A stretch of DNA of 64,000 bases from Torreya grandis (GCA_037957365.1 JARHVA010003186.1:566501-630500); one strand, 5' to 3'. Counted from the first letter of the stretch, positions 10,288-22,155 are shown. Numbers and translations: made by a program. Notes: generated from the letters alone by a model not told the origin.

Positions 10288-10818
10288 TCAAAATACACAG
10301 TGCTCACAAAATTCTAGATCCATGCTTTTCAAATCTGAAAGCTTACCTTTAGACTTAAGAATTGACATCCCCTTCTCACTCATGTGGCCAAGCCTTGAGT
10401 GCCACAATTTAGCATCCACATCTGAAGTAGATAATATAGAAGGAGAAATATTAGTAACACAATTACATAAATAGAGAGTACCTACTCTCTTACCTCTAGC
10501 CATAACAAGTGCACCCTTGGTCACCTTCCAAGATTCTACTGTGAGAGTTACTGTATAACCCTCATCCCCTAACTTTCCTACAGAAATCAAATTTATCTTC
10601 AAGCTAGGAACATGCATCACATCTCTCAACACCCATGTGTTGCCATTCTGCATCTTCAGCTGCACTTTACCTTTGCCAATAATCTTACAAGGCTCATCAT
10701 CCCCTAGATACACTATTCCAAAATCTCCATAGATATAGTCACTAAAATATTCTCTATTAGGGGTAGCATGAAAAGATGCACCAGAATCTAATACCCAAGA
10801 TTTTATATTATTATGCAA
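10288..10818 (-). CDS. Copia-1 protease and GAG-pre-integrase segment
   Basis: 176 residues open. SWVLDSGASFHATPNREYF is the protease active site (D-S-G) with its Copia extension. Then come GDDEPCKIIGKGKVQLKM, LRDVMHVPSLKINLISVGKL and the GAG-pre-integrase LWHSRLGHMSEKGMSILKSK with FCEHCVF, the HHCC zinc finger of integrase. The match to Tnt1 order and motifs is strong. It is in frame with gag but separated from it by two stops (near 10843 and 10903). Confidence 0.92.
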   Translation of the reverse strand: MHNNIKSWVLDSGASFHATPNREYFSDYIYGDFGIVYLGDDEPCKIIGKGKVQLKMQNGNTWVLRDVMHVPSLKINLISVGKLGDEGYTVTLTVESWKVTKGALVMARGKRVGTLYLCNCVTNISPSILSTSDVDAKLWHSRLGHMSEKGMSILKSKGKLSDLKSMDLEFCEHCVF

Positions 10819-10902
10819 AGAGAATATTAAAGCATCTTATGCAATACCTGCAACCTTTGCTTCTTCCTTTCCTTCGTGCTGATTGTCCTCCTTAGGCTTT
10901 AA

Positions 10903-11664
10903 CTAGCAATCTCTGCTTATGTGCCCCATCTTTCCACAATTCCAGCATTGTGGCCTCTTGCCATTTCTAGATTTGGATCTACCTCTCACCTTAGACTTAG
11001 ATCTTGATCTCCTCTTGCTCTTCTCTTTTTGCCTTCCCCTGCTCTTGAGATTTAAAGTGTTCCCTGATGTTTCCTCTATGCTTTTCCTGCGAATTTCCTC
11101 ATTCAAGATAACACTAACAACATCCTCTAATTTTAAAATATTCAAAGCAGATGCAGTATTAGAAACTGCCATTACCAAGCCACGCCATCTTTCAGGCAAA
11201 GAACATAATATTAAAAGAGATTTTATTTCATCATCAAACACAATATTGACTGAACTTAATTGATTAACAATTCCATGGAAATCATTCAGGTGATTAGATA
11301 CAGATCCACCTTCTTGCATATGCAAATTAAATAACTGCTTCATAAGATATACCTTATTAGAAGCTGAGGGTTTTTCATACAAATTTGATAAAGTAGTCAT
11401 CAACTCTACCGTTGTTTTTTCCTGTGATAAATTAGATATCACAATAGATGCTAGACTCAGTCTTATAGACCCCAGAGCCTTTCTATCAAGAACTTCCCAT
11501 TCTTCATCATCCATGTCTTTGGGCTTCTTAGCAATCCCACCTAACGGTAAGTAAAGATCTTTCTGATACAGATAGTCCTCTATCTGCATTCTCCAATGTT
11601 GATATTTCTTGCCATTAAACTTCTCCATTCTCAATTTACTTTCTTCTGCCATTGCTTCTCCCAC
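10903..11664 (-). CDS. Copia-1 Gag with CCHC zinc knuckle
   Basis: 253 residues. Start MGEAMAEESKLRMEKFNGKK, with a second Met four codons on. The body has the Copia gag (UBN2-type) pattern: WRMQIEDYLYQKDLYLPL, WEVLDRKALGSIRLSLA, VYLMKQLFNLHMQEGGSV, ILCSLPERWRGL. A basic Arg/Ser region precedes the knuckle CWNCGKMGHISRDC. The frame ends at a TAG where related proteins continue into protease, so the stop is probably a decay mutation. It packages element RNA into virus-like particles. The Asp/Leu-rich plus-strand ORF here is an antisense shadow. Confidence 0.95.
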   Translation of the reverse strand: MGEAMAEESKLRMEKFNGKKYQHWRMQIEDYLYQKDLYLPLGGIAKKPKDMDDEEWEVLDRKALGSIRLSLASIVISNLSQEKTTVELMTTLSNLYEKPSASNKVYLMKQLFNLHMQEGGSVSNHLNDFHGIVNQLSSVNIVFDDEIKSLLILCSLPERWRGLVMAVSNTASALNILKLEDVVSVILNEEIRRKSIEETSGNTLNLKSRGRQKEKSKRRSRSKSKVRGRSKSRNGKRPQCWNCGKMGHISRDC

Positions 11665-11751
11665 TCAAATAGAAATCCCTGCAAAAACCCCTGTGAGCAA
11701 CCTGTAATCAATACACACTACACAGATCTGAACCACCTGTTAGTGAACCTG

Positions 11752-11816
11752 AGCTCTGATACCACTTGTTGATATCAAGCTCTAAAACTGCAACCAAGCT
11801 CTGATACCACTTGTTG
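11752..11816 (-). other. Duplicated primer binding site of Copia-1
   Basis: The true site, sense AGTGGTATCAGAGC (11798-11811), abuts the LTR end CCAACA and is complementary to initiator Met tRNA. A second exact 20 bp copy that includes the last five LTR bases lies 45 bp further in (11752-11771). The bases in between include TTGATATCAAGC. Confidence 0.85.
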
Positions 11817-12504
11817 GGGATCAACCAACAATATGATTACACTTATGAAAGCAATAAACCGTGGAATTAAATCAGATAGATAAGTAACTAGAATGATAAA
11901 TAGCAAAGAACAAGAGATACAAGAAACCACCCTAAAAACTTGTATTAAACTCTTTACAGAAGAAATACAATTGAAGAAACTTCTTTCTTCCACACCTCTC
12001 TCAGATGCACAAGATCTCTCTCTATATCTCTATCCCTCAAGAGCTCTCTCTCTCAAGTACAATCAACTCCAACAACCTGGATTGATATAACATTGTACTG
12101 TTCTTCAAACATTCACAATGTTCTACTCTTTTACAATAAGCTAAGAAGATCTTTCCTACATATAGAATTAGGAAACTTGAGCATGCACTTACAACCAACA
12201 GTTAAGCCTCTTGAACAAGGGCTCTAAAAACAATCTTACTAATAATATAAACGCGAACTTAAGACTAAGACTTAAACTCATCATGCAAACACTTGGTTCT
12301 ATCCTTGGAAATAGCATTCTAGACGCATAGGTAACTGACGCTAGTTCCTGCCTGCTTGCCTGTGACCGTCATCGACCGATGCCAGTGTCTCTTCAACTGC
12401 TCCTGATCGACGTCGGTCGTTCCTGACCGATGCCGGTGACTGTGTAAACCTGCAACTTTGGTAATGCGCTCATATGTGAAGATTTTAGACTCCACACCTT
12501 AACA
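11812..12504 (-). repeat. 5' LTR of Copia-1 (right in the window)
   Basis: 693 bp direct repeat of 6818-7523, same ends. Slightly shorter through a lost CT pair and similar small gaps. It carries the U3 palindromic units at 12325-12445. Confidence 0.95.
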
Positions 12505-12509
12505 TGTAG
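12505..12509. other. Target site duplication of Copia-1 (right copy)
   Basis: TGTAG directly after the LTR, identical to 6813-6817. Confidence 0.9.
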
Positions 12510-13900
12510 ATATTCTATTATCTAATATAATCTTTCTATTTTCCAACATATTTTCAATGAGGTGTTTAATTTTCACATAGTGACATAGATTATGTCCATG
12601 AACATGATGGTATTCATAGAACTCATTTTCTCTATACCAGTTTGGATACAAAATACCATTAGGATAATGATTTGGAATTGGCTAACTAATCATGTTAGTT
12701 ATGGATAGCTTGAAAAACATGGCTTCAATAGGCTCTCCAAGATCACTAAAGACTCGATGAGTAGGATCATTTCTTCTTAGAGGAGGGGTTTTCAAAGTTA
12801 ATGGTTGATGCATTTTTTGAGTTGGTCTAGGATACTACAAAGACTGTACTTGTAAAATAGGTTGTTGATGATGAGTAAGTTGCATTTATGACATTGGTTG
12901 AGTAGATGGTGTTTGCACCATTTAGACATGATGCAATTTAGTTACTCTATTTCTAACAACATTCTTATTATGTTTGAATTGCTTGAAATTTTCATAGTTA
13001 CTATCCTAGGCTAGTGTCAATGCTTTCACGGGGACATGGTTTTGGTTATGGCTTTGCCCGATTCTTTGGTTTTGGTTTTAATTTTTTTTAAATAAGGTTA
13101 ACTTAAAAATCCCTTTATTAATAAGGGTTTTTTCAATCATTAAACATTAGTCAATGATCTCTTTTAATTTGTGTGCACATTAAACTTCTAGATGATAGGA
13201 TGTCTCATTATGCAAATGTTTAGTGAACACAATGGCTAATTACTTATTTGGTAAGCTATGGGTGAAATGACTAGTAAGTGATATCCATATCTATAGATAT
13301 CTTATATTGCTTTCACCAACTTTATTCTTTGCATGATTCAAATATACCAATGAAATCTCATGTTCAAGATTGTATGAAAAATGTTGCATAAATTTGTTCA
13401 AGAGGTCATCAAAATCAGATACATAATTATTTGGCTATTTTAGGAACCACTCTAAAGCATATACTAATAGACTCTAAGGAAACAAAAGGAGAAGATAAAT
13501 GTCATTTTAAGCCATTGGATGGCAAGCAAAAAATAATTTTGTTAAATGGGCCTTAGGGTATCCTTTACCCTTGTATTTATCAAATTTTAGTGGTTTTTAC
13601 CCTAGAGGAAATGGTATTTGTATATACTCCATGTTGAATGGGTAGGAACACATGTCATCTAAATTGAACTTCTTGGTTTGTTTCCCATATTGAATGGTGG
13701 AAATTGCATCCTTCATTTGTTGTAGTTCTTGTGCCAAGAAACTAGATGGAACATTAGTCTAAGGTGGAGGTTGAGTGGTCAAATGGATTACCTTGATCAA
13801 GCTCTAATGGAAGAGTGGTTTGTTACAAAATGTTTATTTGAGTGAACTGATCAGGAATATGTATCTACAAATTAAGATGCACTTGTTTGAATTACATGTA
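12510..13900 (-). pseudogene. Gypsy-1 gag core and zinc-finger-like segment, decayed
   Basis: On the minus strand near 13330-13530 one reads LEWFLK, then PNNYVSDFDDLLNKF and EHEISLVYLNHAKNKVGES, the retrotransposon gag (PF03732-type) pattern. Nearer Copia-1, at 12510-12640, YPNWYRENEFYEYHHVHGHN followed by LCHYVKIKHLIENML matches the H/C-rich motif of Tat gag (usually C-x-Y-H-x3-G-H-x4-C). Several stops. Copia-1 interrupts the protein just after this motif. Confidence 0.75.
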
Positions 13901-14741
13901 TTGTAGTGTGATATTATGATTTAAATTTAGTATATAGTCTTGATTTTGAGGGAATTATGGTTATGATGGAAGGATATGGCTTAGGGTAAAGTACTATGCC
14001 TATTGAGGTAGATTAGAAACTTTCTATCGACTAGTCAAATTTGGATGAATAAGGGGGACTTTTTGTGAACCAAGGCCCTCTCATTGAATGTATGGCACAT
14101 TCTGAATAAAAGGCAATATTTTCCTAATTGGTACTTGTTAGATCATAGTACCTCTTAGGTACATGATTACTTATTGTGAACTATATTTTTTTTGGATGTT
14201 TGGAATTTGTGTTTGACCAATGGACATGTGTTGTTCATTAAAAAACATTTATGATAGGTATTTTATTCAGTGACTGTACTTGTCACTACCTATTGAGGTG
14301 GAACATTTATTTCCCATATTGAGGTGGCATAATGTTCTACCTATATTATAGTGGTATATTAGACTATGCCTACTAATATGGAATATTAGTCATCACCTAT
14401 TGAGGTGGAGTATCATTCATCACATTTTGTTGAGGAAAATCATTAGTCAGTGCTTGATTACTTAATCAATATGGTTTTATGATTGAAGAAGTATCTAGTT
14501 GATTATTGGAGGTAACTTGTGATTTGGACATTGGAGTTCTTTCCCCTTGTATTTTGGAATCACTAATGGTATTAACTATAGGCACTTGTTATATACTATT
14601 TTTTGGTGTATTTAAACTAATTTGGCTTGTATTGGAAGACACTTGCATGTCATCCATTATGTTTGGAACATTGTTCTACATAAAAGTAGTAGTCACTTAT
14701 TTAATATATGGGACATTGTACATGTCACCGACTAAAGTGAT
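13901..14741 (-). other. Decayed gag-region sequence of Gypsy-1
   Basis: Contains short repeats of an ACCTATTGAGGTGG-type motif (about 13995-14410, five or more copies), consistent with a repetitive, low-complexity part of the N-terminal gag region. No open frame or domain recognised. Confidence 0.4.
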
Positions 14742-15032
14742 TTACACAAATGGGTCTATACCCTGATTATCTTGACCTGTCAATTCAATTAATACACCTG
14801 TTAAAGGATCTGACTCTATGAGTGGAAGATTTGACATGGTCATGTTATTAAAATTATGCACTAGATTCAAATAAGTATGATACACTTGTTTCATTAGTAT
14901 AAAGTGGTCTTCCATAATGACCTTTCCTTTGACAAGCATATTAGGGTCTTGATATGACATCATCATGAGTTCTTGAGGATTGTTAGTAGAGGCATGTTCA
15001 ATGGTTTGGTTATAAGGCATGTTTAAAGTCAC
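14742..15032 (-). pseudogene. Gypsy-1 N-terminal gag-region fragment
   Basis: Open for 96 residues, rich in Asn, Met and Gln, with LTGQDNQGIDPF near its end. A decayed counterpart TQGQDNQPIHDFF is readable in Gypsy-3 near 59090-59130, so this is a conserved part of this family. No known domain recognised; it would be the disordered part of gag or an upstream ORF. Confidence 0.5.
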
Positions 15033-15197
15033 TCTAACTAAACTCGAAATATTTTCATGGGGTAAGTCTATTGTAAACTTGGCCCCTACCTATATGGATA
15101 TGACTAAAACTTCATTGTTGTTTTCAAAAAAGTGATGATTAAACAAATAAGGATTTTATGTTGATGGCATAATAATGTAATATGACTATTGTTGAGC

Positions 15198-15461
15198 TTA
15201 TTTTACAACTGATGGTATGCTATCAAGATTTTGCATGGTTTGTTCTTGGTCCTGATCTGAGTATGGAGGTATGTTAACCAAATAATGGGCTAATATATCT
15301 TGAATTTTCACCCATATTTGATCAATGTAAGGAGGATAAGGATCCATCTCACAAACTACATTGTCAATGTAGGAGTCTTGAATAAATTTATTTTGTGTAA
15401 CCACATTATCATAACCTGAATTGTACATGGCTCTATTATGAGGGTAATGAGACATATCCAA
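15198..15461 (-). pseudogene. Gypsy-1 leader/gag N-terminal ORF fragment
   Basis: Open for 87 residues: RAMYNSGYDNVVTQNKFIQ, then DSYIDNVVCEMDPYPPYIDQ. The same pattern, MYNLSYRNFVTNDPFIQESY then EIDP, begins the plus-strand ORF of Gypsy-3 at 58468. This is the probable start of the gag polyprotein or of a small ORF before it; two copies in opposite orientation support a real coding origin. Confidence 0.6.
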
Positions 15462-15469
15462 ATAAATTA

Positions 15470-17950
15470 TGAATGTTTCACAAAAGAAGGTCTAGAGTTA
15501 TAAAAACTTTGAAAATCAAGGTCTAAAGGATAAATAGTCTAAACTTGGTCTAAGGAGTGGAACTGTATCTCCAAAATGGTCAATGCTCAAACTTGGGCTA
15601 AAATAGTCTAACATCAAATTTCTTACATAAAAGGGGTTAGGTGGATGAATAAAAACTATAATGCCAAGATTAGGTAAATAGCATTTCAAACAATTCTAAA
15701 CTAGTTCTAAATAAACAAAGGCTTTTAAGTCTTTTGGAAAATAAGGCACAAAATCTAGGCTCAAAATAGGTATTGCTAGGTCTTTTAGGAATAATGCAAA
15801 AAATCTAAACTTTATACAAAATGGGGTCTAAAAGGTAAGAGATTTAATCTAAAAAATTTGAAACACTTTGACTCATACTAGACATTTAGATTTAAACATA
15901 AACTTTATCTTTTGGCAAAAGACATTGAACCTGAGGCATACAAAAGATAGACTACTTCCCCAAATCTAGACACAAAAATAGTTTTTAAACTAAGTAATTA
16001 ACCTAATTTTCACAACCTAAAATTGAAATGTAAATGTCTAGGCCATAATTACATGAGTCTTAAACATAAATCAATCATTGTTTGAATCTAAACTTGTCAA
16101 TACCAATTATGAACTCAATTTATAAGGCTATGTTCCTTAAATATATAACAAGGTAAAAAAAATGAATGCCATGAAGGTACTAGGCTTAGACCAAGAAGGC
16201 ACATGTGGTTTTCAAAATTATAATTTAGACATAAGGAAATAAGTCTTTGAAATAATTTGATCAGTGTAACAATGTTATCATGCTCTAAAGGTATGACAAA
16301 TAGTTTATTTCAAGACTTTAACGCATAAAACGTGGAATGAAATGGGTAGCATAATGACGCCCCTTTTAAACAAGTGACATACACACACAAAGGTTTAATA
16401 GATGACTAAGGCAAAACTATGATGTCAAATGGAAAATATAATGCCTCTTCAAACAAAGGAGTGATTTATTAACAATACTCATTTTGTATGTGGTATGATA
16501 AACAAATAGTTTCAACTCAATACCATGAAATTAAAGAGGAGAAATGACAAAAACACCTAAGTGTAACATCCTAAATCTTAAAACTGACAAGGTTGCCTCA
16601 TACTATAAAATTTCAATTATATACCTTATCTTGAGAGTATTTTAAGTTTTTTAATCCAAAAAATTAAAAGCACATGAAAAGTAGGTTTTTTAGGCCCCTT
16701 CTTCTCTCAATATTTTGTATAGATACATGGAACTTTGGACTACTCACCCTGCATCAATAGTATGTTCACATTAAGTGGGGTTGTCTAAGCTATCAATTTC
16801 TATTCATTTATAAATGGTCCCATATGTGTGGAAAACATTAGGGCACAATCACATAATTTGGATGTATGTTAATTATCTTGTTGTGAAAAGGTCTAGTCCT
16901 TTTCACAACCACTACATCCATTAATTTCTTAGTGTAGTGCAATTTCTGAGTTTCCCCTGTGTTTTGAGGCTGAGTACCACTACCAGAGCTTGTTTTAACT
17001 ACTCAAAATAAGTGTCCTAGTGGGTTACCCTCAATTTATATACCCCACCATGGAGTGTGGTTTAAATGATGTTAAGAGATGAATTTTTTGGTAAACACTT
17101 CCCTAAAGAACTTGTGAAGAGGTGATGAACTCCTCCTACCCACAAGCCAAAATGCATGAAATAAAGACAAGTGGAAGAACTTTAGGGTCTCTTTAGGTCA
17201 CCCAAATCATAAAAATTTTGGGGATGGCCTTATAAAATTTCCTTCCATTATTTTGAACCAAAGTGATTAATGTAAGGAGTGAGCATTTTTTATCACCCAA
17301 GTTCCCTAAAGAGGATGGGAGAGAGCATACACACGGCACCCATTTTGCTAGACATACACTTCAACAAATAAGCATAAAAAATTAAACTCTTATGAGTATT
17401 TAACTAAATTGAAACTTCATTTTTATAGTACCAAAATTAAATATGCTATGAATTTTCAGCCCTTTGGCATTTTTTGTTGATAATTGTAAAAACTTCAAAA
17501 ATAACTAAGATGAAAATAACTAAGTACATTTTAAGCACCAAATACAATGTGTGTAAGATTTAACCATGCTTCAAAGTTGCTCTTTCCACCTCAATACCTG
17601 AAAATTATTAGAGATTTTTCCTACTTAGAATCCAAAAATCAAGTGAGAAAACAAAATTTTAAATTTAACTCTCAAGTTTTCTGATTTTTGTCTCAGAGAC
17701 CAATCATCACCGATCCACATAAATCGATGTTAATTTAAGGTAGATCATCAATGTTTCTTGTAAAACACATAAAAATAGAGTCTATTTTGATGGAAAAAAG
17801 GTTAATAACTAAGATTAAAACACAAACATCTCATGGATCATACAATAAATGGGTTAGACAAACAACATGTAGATCATCAAACACAAAATGAAGGCAAGAA
17901 AAATTGATTAAAACCATTATTAACCCTATTCTCTACCTTGTTATATTTTT
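15470..17950 (-). other. Long untranslated leader of Gypsy-1
   Basis: About 2.5 kb without ORFs between the LTR and gag. It is homologous in reverse complement to the Gypsy-3 leader: for example CCCAAGTTCCCTAAAGAGGA at about 17297 against the complementary stretch near 56510, and the paired GGCCCC / GGGGGCCTAAAAACC region at 16690 and 57120. Long leaders are common in Tat/Ogre elements. Confidence 0.6.
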
Positions 17951-19010
17951 TACACAGATATCATGGTTAATTCTTGTAATCAAAATTGATCTATAAAATT
18001 GGTGTCGACCCAAAATATCGGTTTCAATCCATGTAACATGGGGCTTGATTAAAAAAAAGATGTAAAAAATAAAGCTATAACTTAAAACTTGAAGATTTAT
18101 ATGCATCCATTAGAAAATCTCAAACTAGCATATCAATCTCCTTGGTAATATGAGTTTCTTGGTCCCAATAGGTGTGATATTATTTGAATAAGGATTATGT
18201 AGAGGGGAGGTTAGTCTAGTGTTAGTCCAATAAATAAATCAAAATAACACACTAAAATCCTAAAACTTATAACCTAGACACCAGGGATAGCATAGGTAAT
18301 AAACATACAAATAAAAGAACAATTAGGACACAAAATAAATCACTCTTTTTACCTTCATTAGAAATCCAAATGGTTTTTCAAAGTGTCTTTCTTAGTTTTT
18401 CCATCAATAAGTCTTTAACAATGAAGCTTTCTTTGTTCCTTCTCTCCTTGACACCTTGGCTTGGTTGCTTGGATTATGATTTTGGCATGGTAACATTACT
18501 TGAAAAGTTTATCTCTCTATATTAACATTATAACTTTATATTATGAGATATTTTTAAGACATTTGGGCATAATAAATTTACACCAAAAGATATTATAGTT
18601 CAATAGGCATGGCCTTATATTTATAGCCTCAAAAATTAACTCTCACCTGAGGTGAGTTAAGGTTGAGTTTAAACTTAGAATGGGTTCAAAATAACCCTAG
18701 GAAATTTGAGACCAACTCTAGTTGAGTTAAAATTTGTCATATAATTATTATTTTTTATTACTAGGCATGGATCTCAAATTAGATATTTTGGAAGAGCTTG
18801 ACAACTCATAAAGGCAATGATGAAAAGGCTTGATATTTTGATTTTTAGAATTTCCATTTTTAGATATTCATTAATTTTAAATGGATAATTCAACTAAAAA
18901 TTTAATATTGTTTAATTATTTAATTAAATTTGATTATAATTTTATCTCTTTGTAATATTTGATCAAGTGTTCCCTGCTTAATGGGTCTATAGGCCATTGA
19001 CAGTTGTTAC
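17950..19010 (-). repeat. Probable 5' LTR of Gypsy-1 (limits approximate)
   Basis: Layout matches the Gypsy-3 LTR in reverse: a TATA-like box, then an AAAGTTATTATGCC-like segment (minus strand, about 18480-18560). No second LTR is inside the window, so the exact limits cannot be read. Confidence 0.45.
18613..18628 (-). promoter_or_regulatory. TATA-like box in the Gypsy-1 LTR
   Basis: Minus strand GGCTATAAATATAAGG. The position within the LTR corresponds to the TATAAATA of the Gypsy-3 LTRs. Confidence 0.45.
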
Positions 19011-19600
19011 ATCACAAGGTGATTTAGGATGAATTTGTGAGAAGTTATTATTGTATAAAGACTATTATCCAAAATAGGGATGCCTTAACATGATTATGAG
19101 CTTTTATGAATGATGTGTGGCTAAAATTAGAACATTTAGTGATTCTTAGCCTTAATTTGCAATGGTTGGTAGGAATCAATTTGAAGTCTAGTCAGAAGCT
19201 AGTTATGACTAGAATTGGATGTATACAGATCTCAAACCCAGTTTCACTCTTTCATCCATCACCATACTACAATATTTTTCCATGTTTGCTTTGGATTCTC
19301 AAATCCTTCATTATCATTCTACCCACACTTTAAAATAATATTCAACTATTATAGGGGTAACTCTTCTTCCACACACTACTAGAAATAAACATTCACTTGT
19401 ATATTCTCTTGAGAACACAAATGTTTTAATGTTATATTATACTCTCTTATCTCTATATAAACTTTAACACATTCCACATTGGTTTAAACATTAACAACAA
19501 CCATCTTTCCATCCATTATTTCCATATCACTCACTTGGTTAGCTTCTTTACTCCACCTCTCATACAAATGAGCATTATATAATGCACCACATTTAGTCAT
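19011..19600. other. Unassigned spacer between Gypsy-1 and TR-GAG
   Basis: No ORF with recognisable content. It ends with GTCAT (19596-19600) just before the TR-GAG LTR. Confidence 0.4.
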
Positions 19601-20789
19601 TGTAGTCATATAAAATGAAAAATACTGGTAACTTTAACATGGATAAATACACCCAATCCTTAGGTCCCTCTTTCCTGCTCTCATGACCCTCTTAGGCTTA
19701 CTTTCATTGACTCCTAGTCATCCATGGCCTTCTAGACTTGACCACAACTGAGCCAAGTCCCTCTCTTCATGACTAATCCATCCCCCCAAGTCTCATCTAC
19801 TTAGGAAAATAGTTATAAAGTTAGACTATAGTTATGGACCCTAGGGTGTCCCCTATTCAGCACTCCTATCTAATCACATTTTGATCCTAGGTTATAATTT
19901 TTCCATGATTCTTCTTATTCATTATGTCAACCTAATTTGATTTCATCTAACCCATCACCATTAGATCCCTATAAAATTTCATTAAAATATCATTTGGAAA
20001 GGATTGATAAATATCATTGAATCAATAAAGAATACAAGTAAGACCACTCAATCAATCTTCCCTATTCTCTGCATACAACCAACCTATACACTTTCAAGCT
20101 AATTCAAGTCTTTAGACTAGTCCCTAGCCATCTCAAGCATACCCAATTTTATCATTTTTTAAATATCATTCATTATTGCACCAAGCACTCTTAAAGGGAT
20201 AAATACATATGGTTTGATCCCTCCTATGAGTATGGATATGTAGGTAGTGTGCCCACACATAGGGTGTGAAGCACGTCCAGTACATCTTACACACACTAAC
20301 CCCTTTTTCCTCATTTGATAAAGTTTTTTTTAATTGCATAAAAAATACAAGTACATGAAGAATCAAATCTATATGGAGCTTTGTTGATATCAAGAACCAA
20401 AAAATTAGTACACATACATTGATCAGGCAATTAAAACCCAAAAAGCTTAGATCCTATGGACAACAATACCAAGAAAGGACTATAGCACTAAAGCCTAAAA
20501 ATTCTAGTTTTGACACTCATATCCAATAAATAAATGAAGTTAAGGAACCTATTTTCAATAATGTCCCAATCCTACATGCAAATTTATAGACTTTATCTCA
20601 GTCAAAATAGTCCAGAATAAGCTAAGTTTAATTTTCTCTCTCTCACTACTATTTTTAGAAAATGTCTATTTATAATTTAATTTCACAAATTAGTGGCTTT
20701 AATTAGGAATATTATTTACTAATTTATCCTACTCATACTTGTCTATTAAATAGGAATAAAACTCCATTATTCTCAAAAATAATAAATCA
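19601..20789 (+). repeat. TR-GAG LTR, copy 1
   Basis: Starts TGTAGTCATATAAAATG, ends AATAAATCA. Shares with the other two copies the block ATCCTTAGGTCCCTC, CATGACCCTCTTAGGCTTAC and GTGGCTTTAATTAGGAATA. Confidence 0.88.
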
Positions 20790-20806
20790 TTTGATGAACC
20801 CGACTT
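20790..20806 (+). other. Primer-site-like sequence after TR-GAG LTR 1
   Basis: TTTGATGAACCCGACTT; the equivalent after LTR 2 (26610-26626) is TTTGGTGAACCTGACTT. It is absent after LTR 3, which confirms where the LTR ends. The tRNA is not identified. Confidence 0.55.
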
Positions 20807-20819
20807 CAAATTTTGTGTA

Positions 20820-21400
20820 AAATACCTAGGGTAAATTCTTAGCTAATTTTTTTCGTTAATTTTTAAAAAAATTATTGAATATTAAAATCATAAATTCCTC
20901 TAAAATTTTAAAATTTTGTAGTAAATTTTAAAATAAATTTATTTCAAACCCTAGTTGTATACACTAAGTCCCAGTAATTTTCTAGCATTAATCCAATAAT
21001 TTATTTATTTTTTACTTACACATATACATCAAAAATTTATCTCAAATTTTAAAAAAAAATTAGGAAATTTTATAAATAAATTTATTTCAGATCCTAGTTG
21101 CATCAACTAGCTCCCAATAATTTTCCCATAAATTTCTGAATTTTTAGTTACATATTAAAAATTAGAAAATCATATCAAATTTCAAAAATTTATAGTAATT
21201 TTTTAAAAATTAAAAACCCCAGTTGCATCTACTAGATCCCATCAAATCAAACTTTTTCCCATAAATTTCTAAATTTTTAGTTGTATATTAAAATTATAAA
21301 TTCATTTTCAATTTTAAAAATTCATAGTATTTTGCAAAAATACTTTTGAAAAATCCCTAGTTGCATGTACTAGCTCCTATTTTGCTTCTTGAGGTATCAC
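20820..21400 (+). repeat. Leader tandem repeats in TR-GAG unit 1
   Basis: Five imperfect units of about 125-143 bp, each opening with a CCCTAGTTGCAT-like motif (about 20826, 20949, 21092, 21217, 21355) followed by CTAGxTCCxAxTAATTTT and AAATTTxTGAATTTTTAGTTAC. The same five-unit leader occurs in unit 2 (26655-27200). Confidence 0.7.
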
Positions 21401-21565
21401 CTTACGTGATTGGTAGCTCAGTATCCTTTTTGTGCAAATTCCAATTCACTATTTTTAGGACCTTGTGTTTCTTATATTTAGTACTTTCCCTTTCTAGTAT
21501 ATTGCCTATTAAAACATATTGCAAAACATTCAAACACATTTCAAGTTGTTTTCCTACTTTAACAA

Positions 21566-22155
21566 TGGCCCAATATACCAATTTTAATGAAATTAATAAA
21601 AGAGAACTTTAATAACTCTTAACCAAACATCCATATATGCAAGATAAAATGCTTAGAATTCTACAAGAGGAATAACAAAAAGTGAAAAATGGTCAATCTT
21701 CTCAAACCATAGAGCAACCAGTTGTAAATGACACTATGAGGGTAACTATGTCTCAACAACCCCCTATAGTAGCCCAACCTACCTCTATGCCACCAGTTAC
21801 AACTAATACATCCCTATCTCCTGATATGGTAGCCCTTATGCAAGAGATAAGATCTCTTCAATCCAAGGTGTTACATCTTGAGAAAGGTGCTACTAGACCT
21901 ACATAGGCTTTGGATTCTTTTGATTTACTGCATACACCATTAACATGTCACATTACCTCTACACCCTTACTATAAGGTTTTGTTCAACCCAAGCTTACTA
22001 TTTATGATGGCACGGGTGATCTAGAGACATATTTGAGATATTTTCATATAGCATGATTGGAATATGTCCAAAATAACTTAATACTTACCAAGCTATTTCT
22101 ACAAAGTCTAAAGGATTATACTTTATAATGGTTTTATAGTCTACCAAACCCACAT
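21566..22155 (+). pseudogene. TR-GAG unit 1 gag, truncated by an internal deletion
   Basis: Starts MAQYTNFNEINKREL, with stops, then an open 74 residues (21682-21906) with MVALMQEIRSLQSKVLHLEK, a short coiled-coil-like segment. It continues FVQPKLTIYDGTGDLETYLR and DYTL, the start of the gag core. At about 22155 it jumps to sequence that in unit 2 lies at about 29450, so roughly 1.5 kb holding the gag C-terminus and protease is lost. Confidence 0.75.

Larger units (their letters stand above)
6818..12504 (-). mobile_element. Copia-1, complete Tork/Tnt1-like Ty1/Copia element
   Basis: The LTRs (6818-7523 and 11812-12504) begin TGTTAAG and end CCAACA in sense. Flanks are identical 5 bp target duplications TGTAG (6813-6817 and 12505-12509). 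Primer site and polypurine tract are present. One polyprotein runs gag, protease, integrase, RT, RNase H on the minus strand, the order that defines Copia. Similarity of the protease, GAG-pre-integrase and gag regions to Tnt1 suggests the Tork lineage. The LTRs differ at roughly 7 percent by eye, mostly transitions. Several stops and two net frameshifts make it non-functional as a single copy. Confidence 0.95.
1..19010 (-). mobile_element. Gypsy-1, degenerate Tat-type Ty3/Gypsy element carrying two nested insertions
   Basis: Read on the minus strand from right to left, the order is LTR-like region, long leader, gag, protease, reverse transcriptase, Ty3-type RNase H and a second RNase H; integrase and the 3' LTR would lie left of base 1. 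A second RNase H after the first is the hallmark of the plant Tat/Ogre lineage (established knowledge). Coding continuity resumes across both inserts: the Asn-rich gag tail (about 6600-6817) continues the zinc-finger-like gag segment at 12510, and the spacer reading frame runs from about 5152 into 2913. All domains carry stops and frameshifts, so it is dead. The right boundary is an estimate. Confidence 0.8.

Noticed and set aside
10919..11263. Plus-strand Asp/Leu-rich ORF of 114 residues
   Set aside because: Antisense of the Arg/Ser-rich end of the Copia-1 gag, which has clear domain support.
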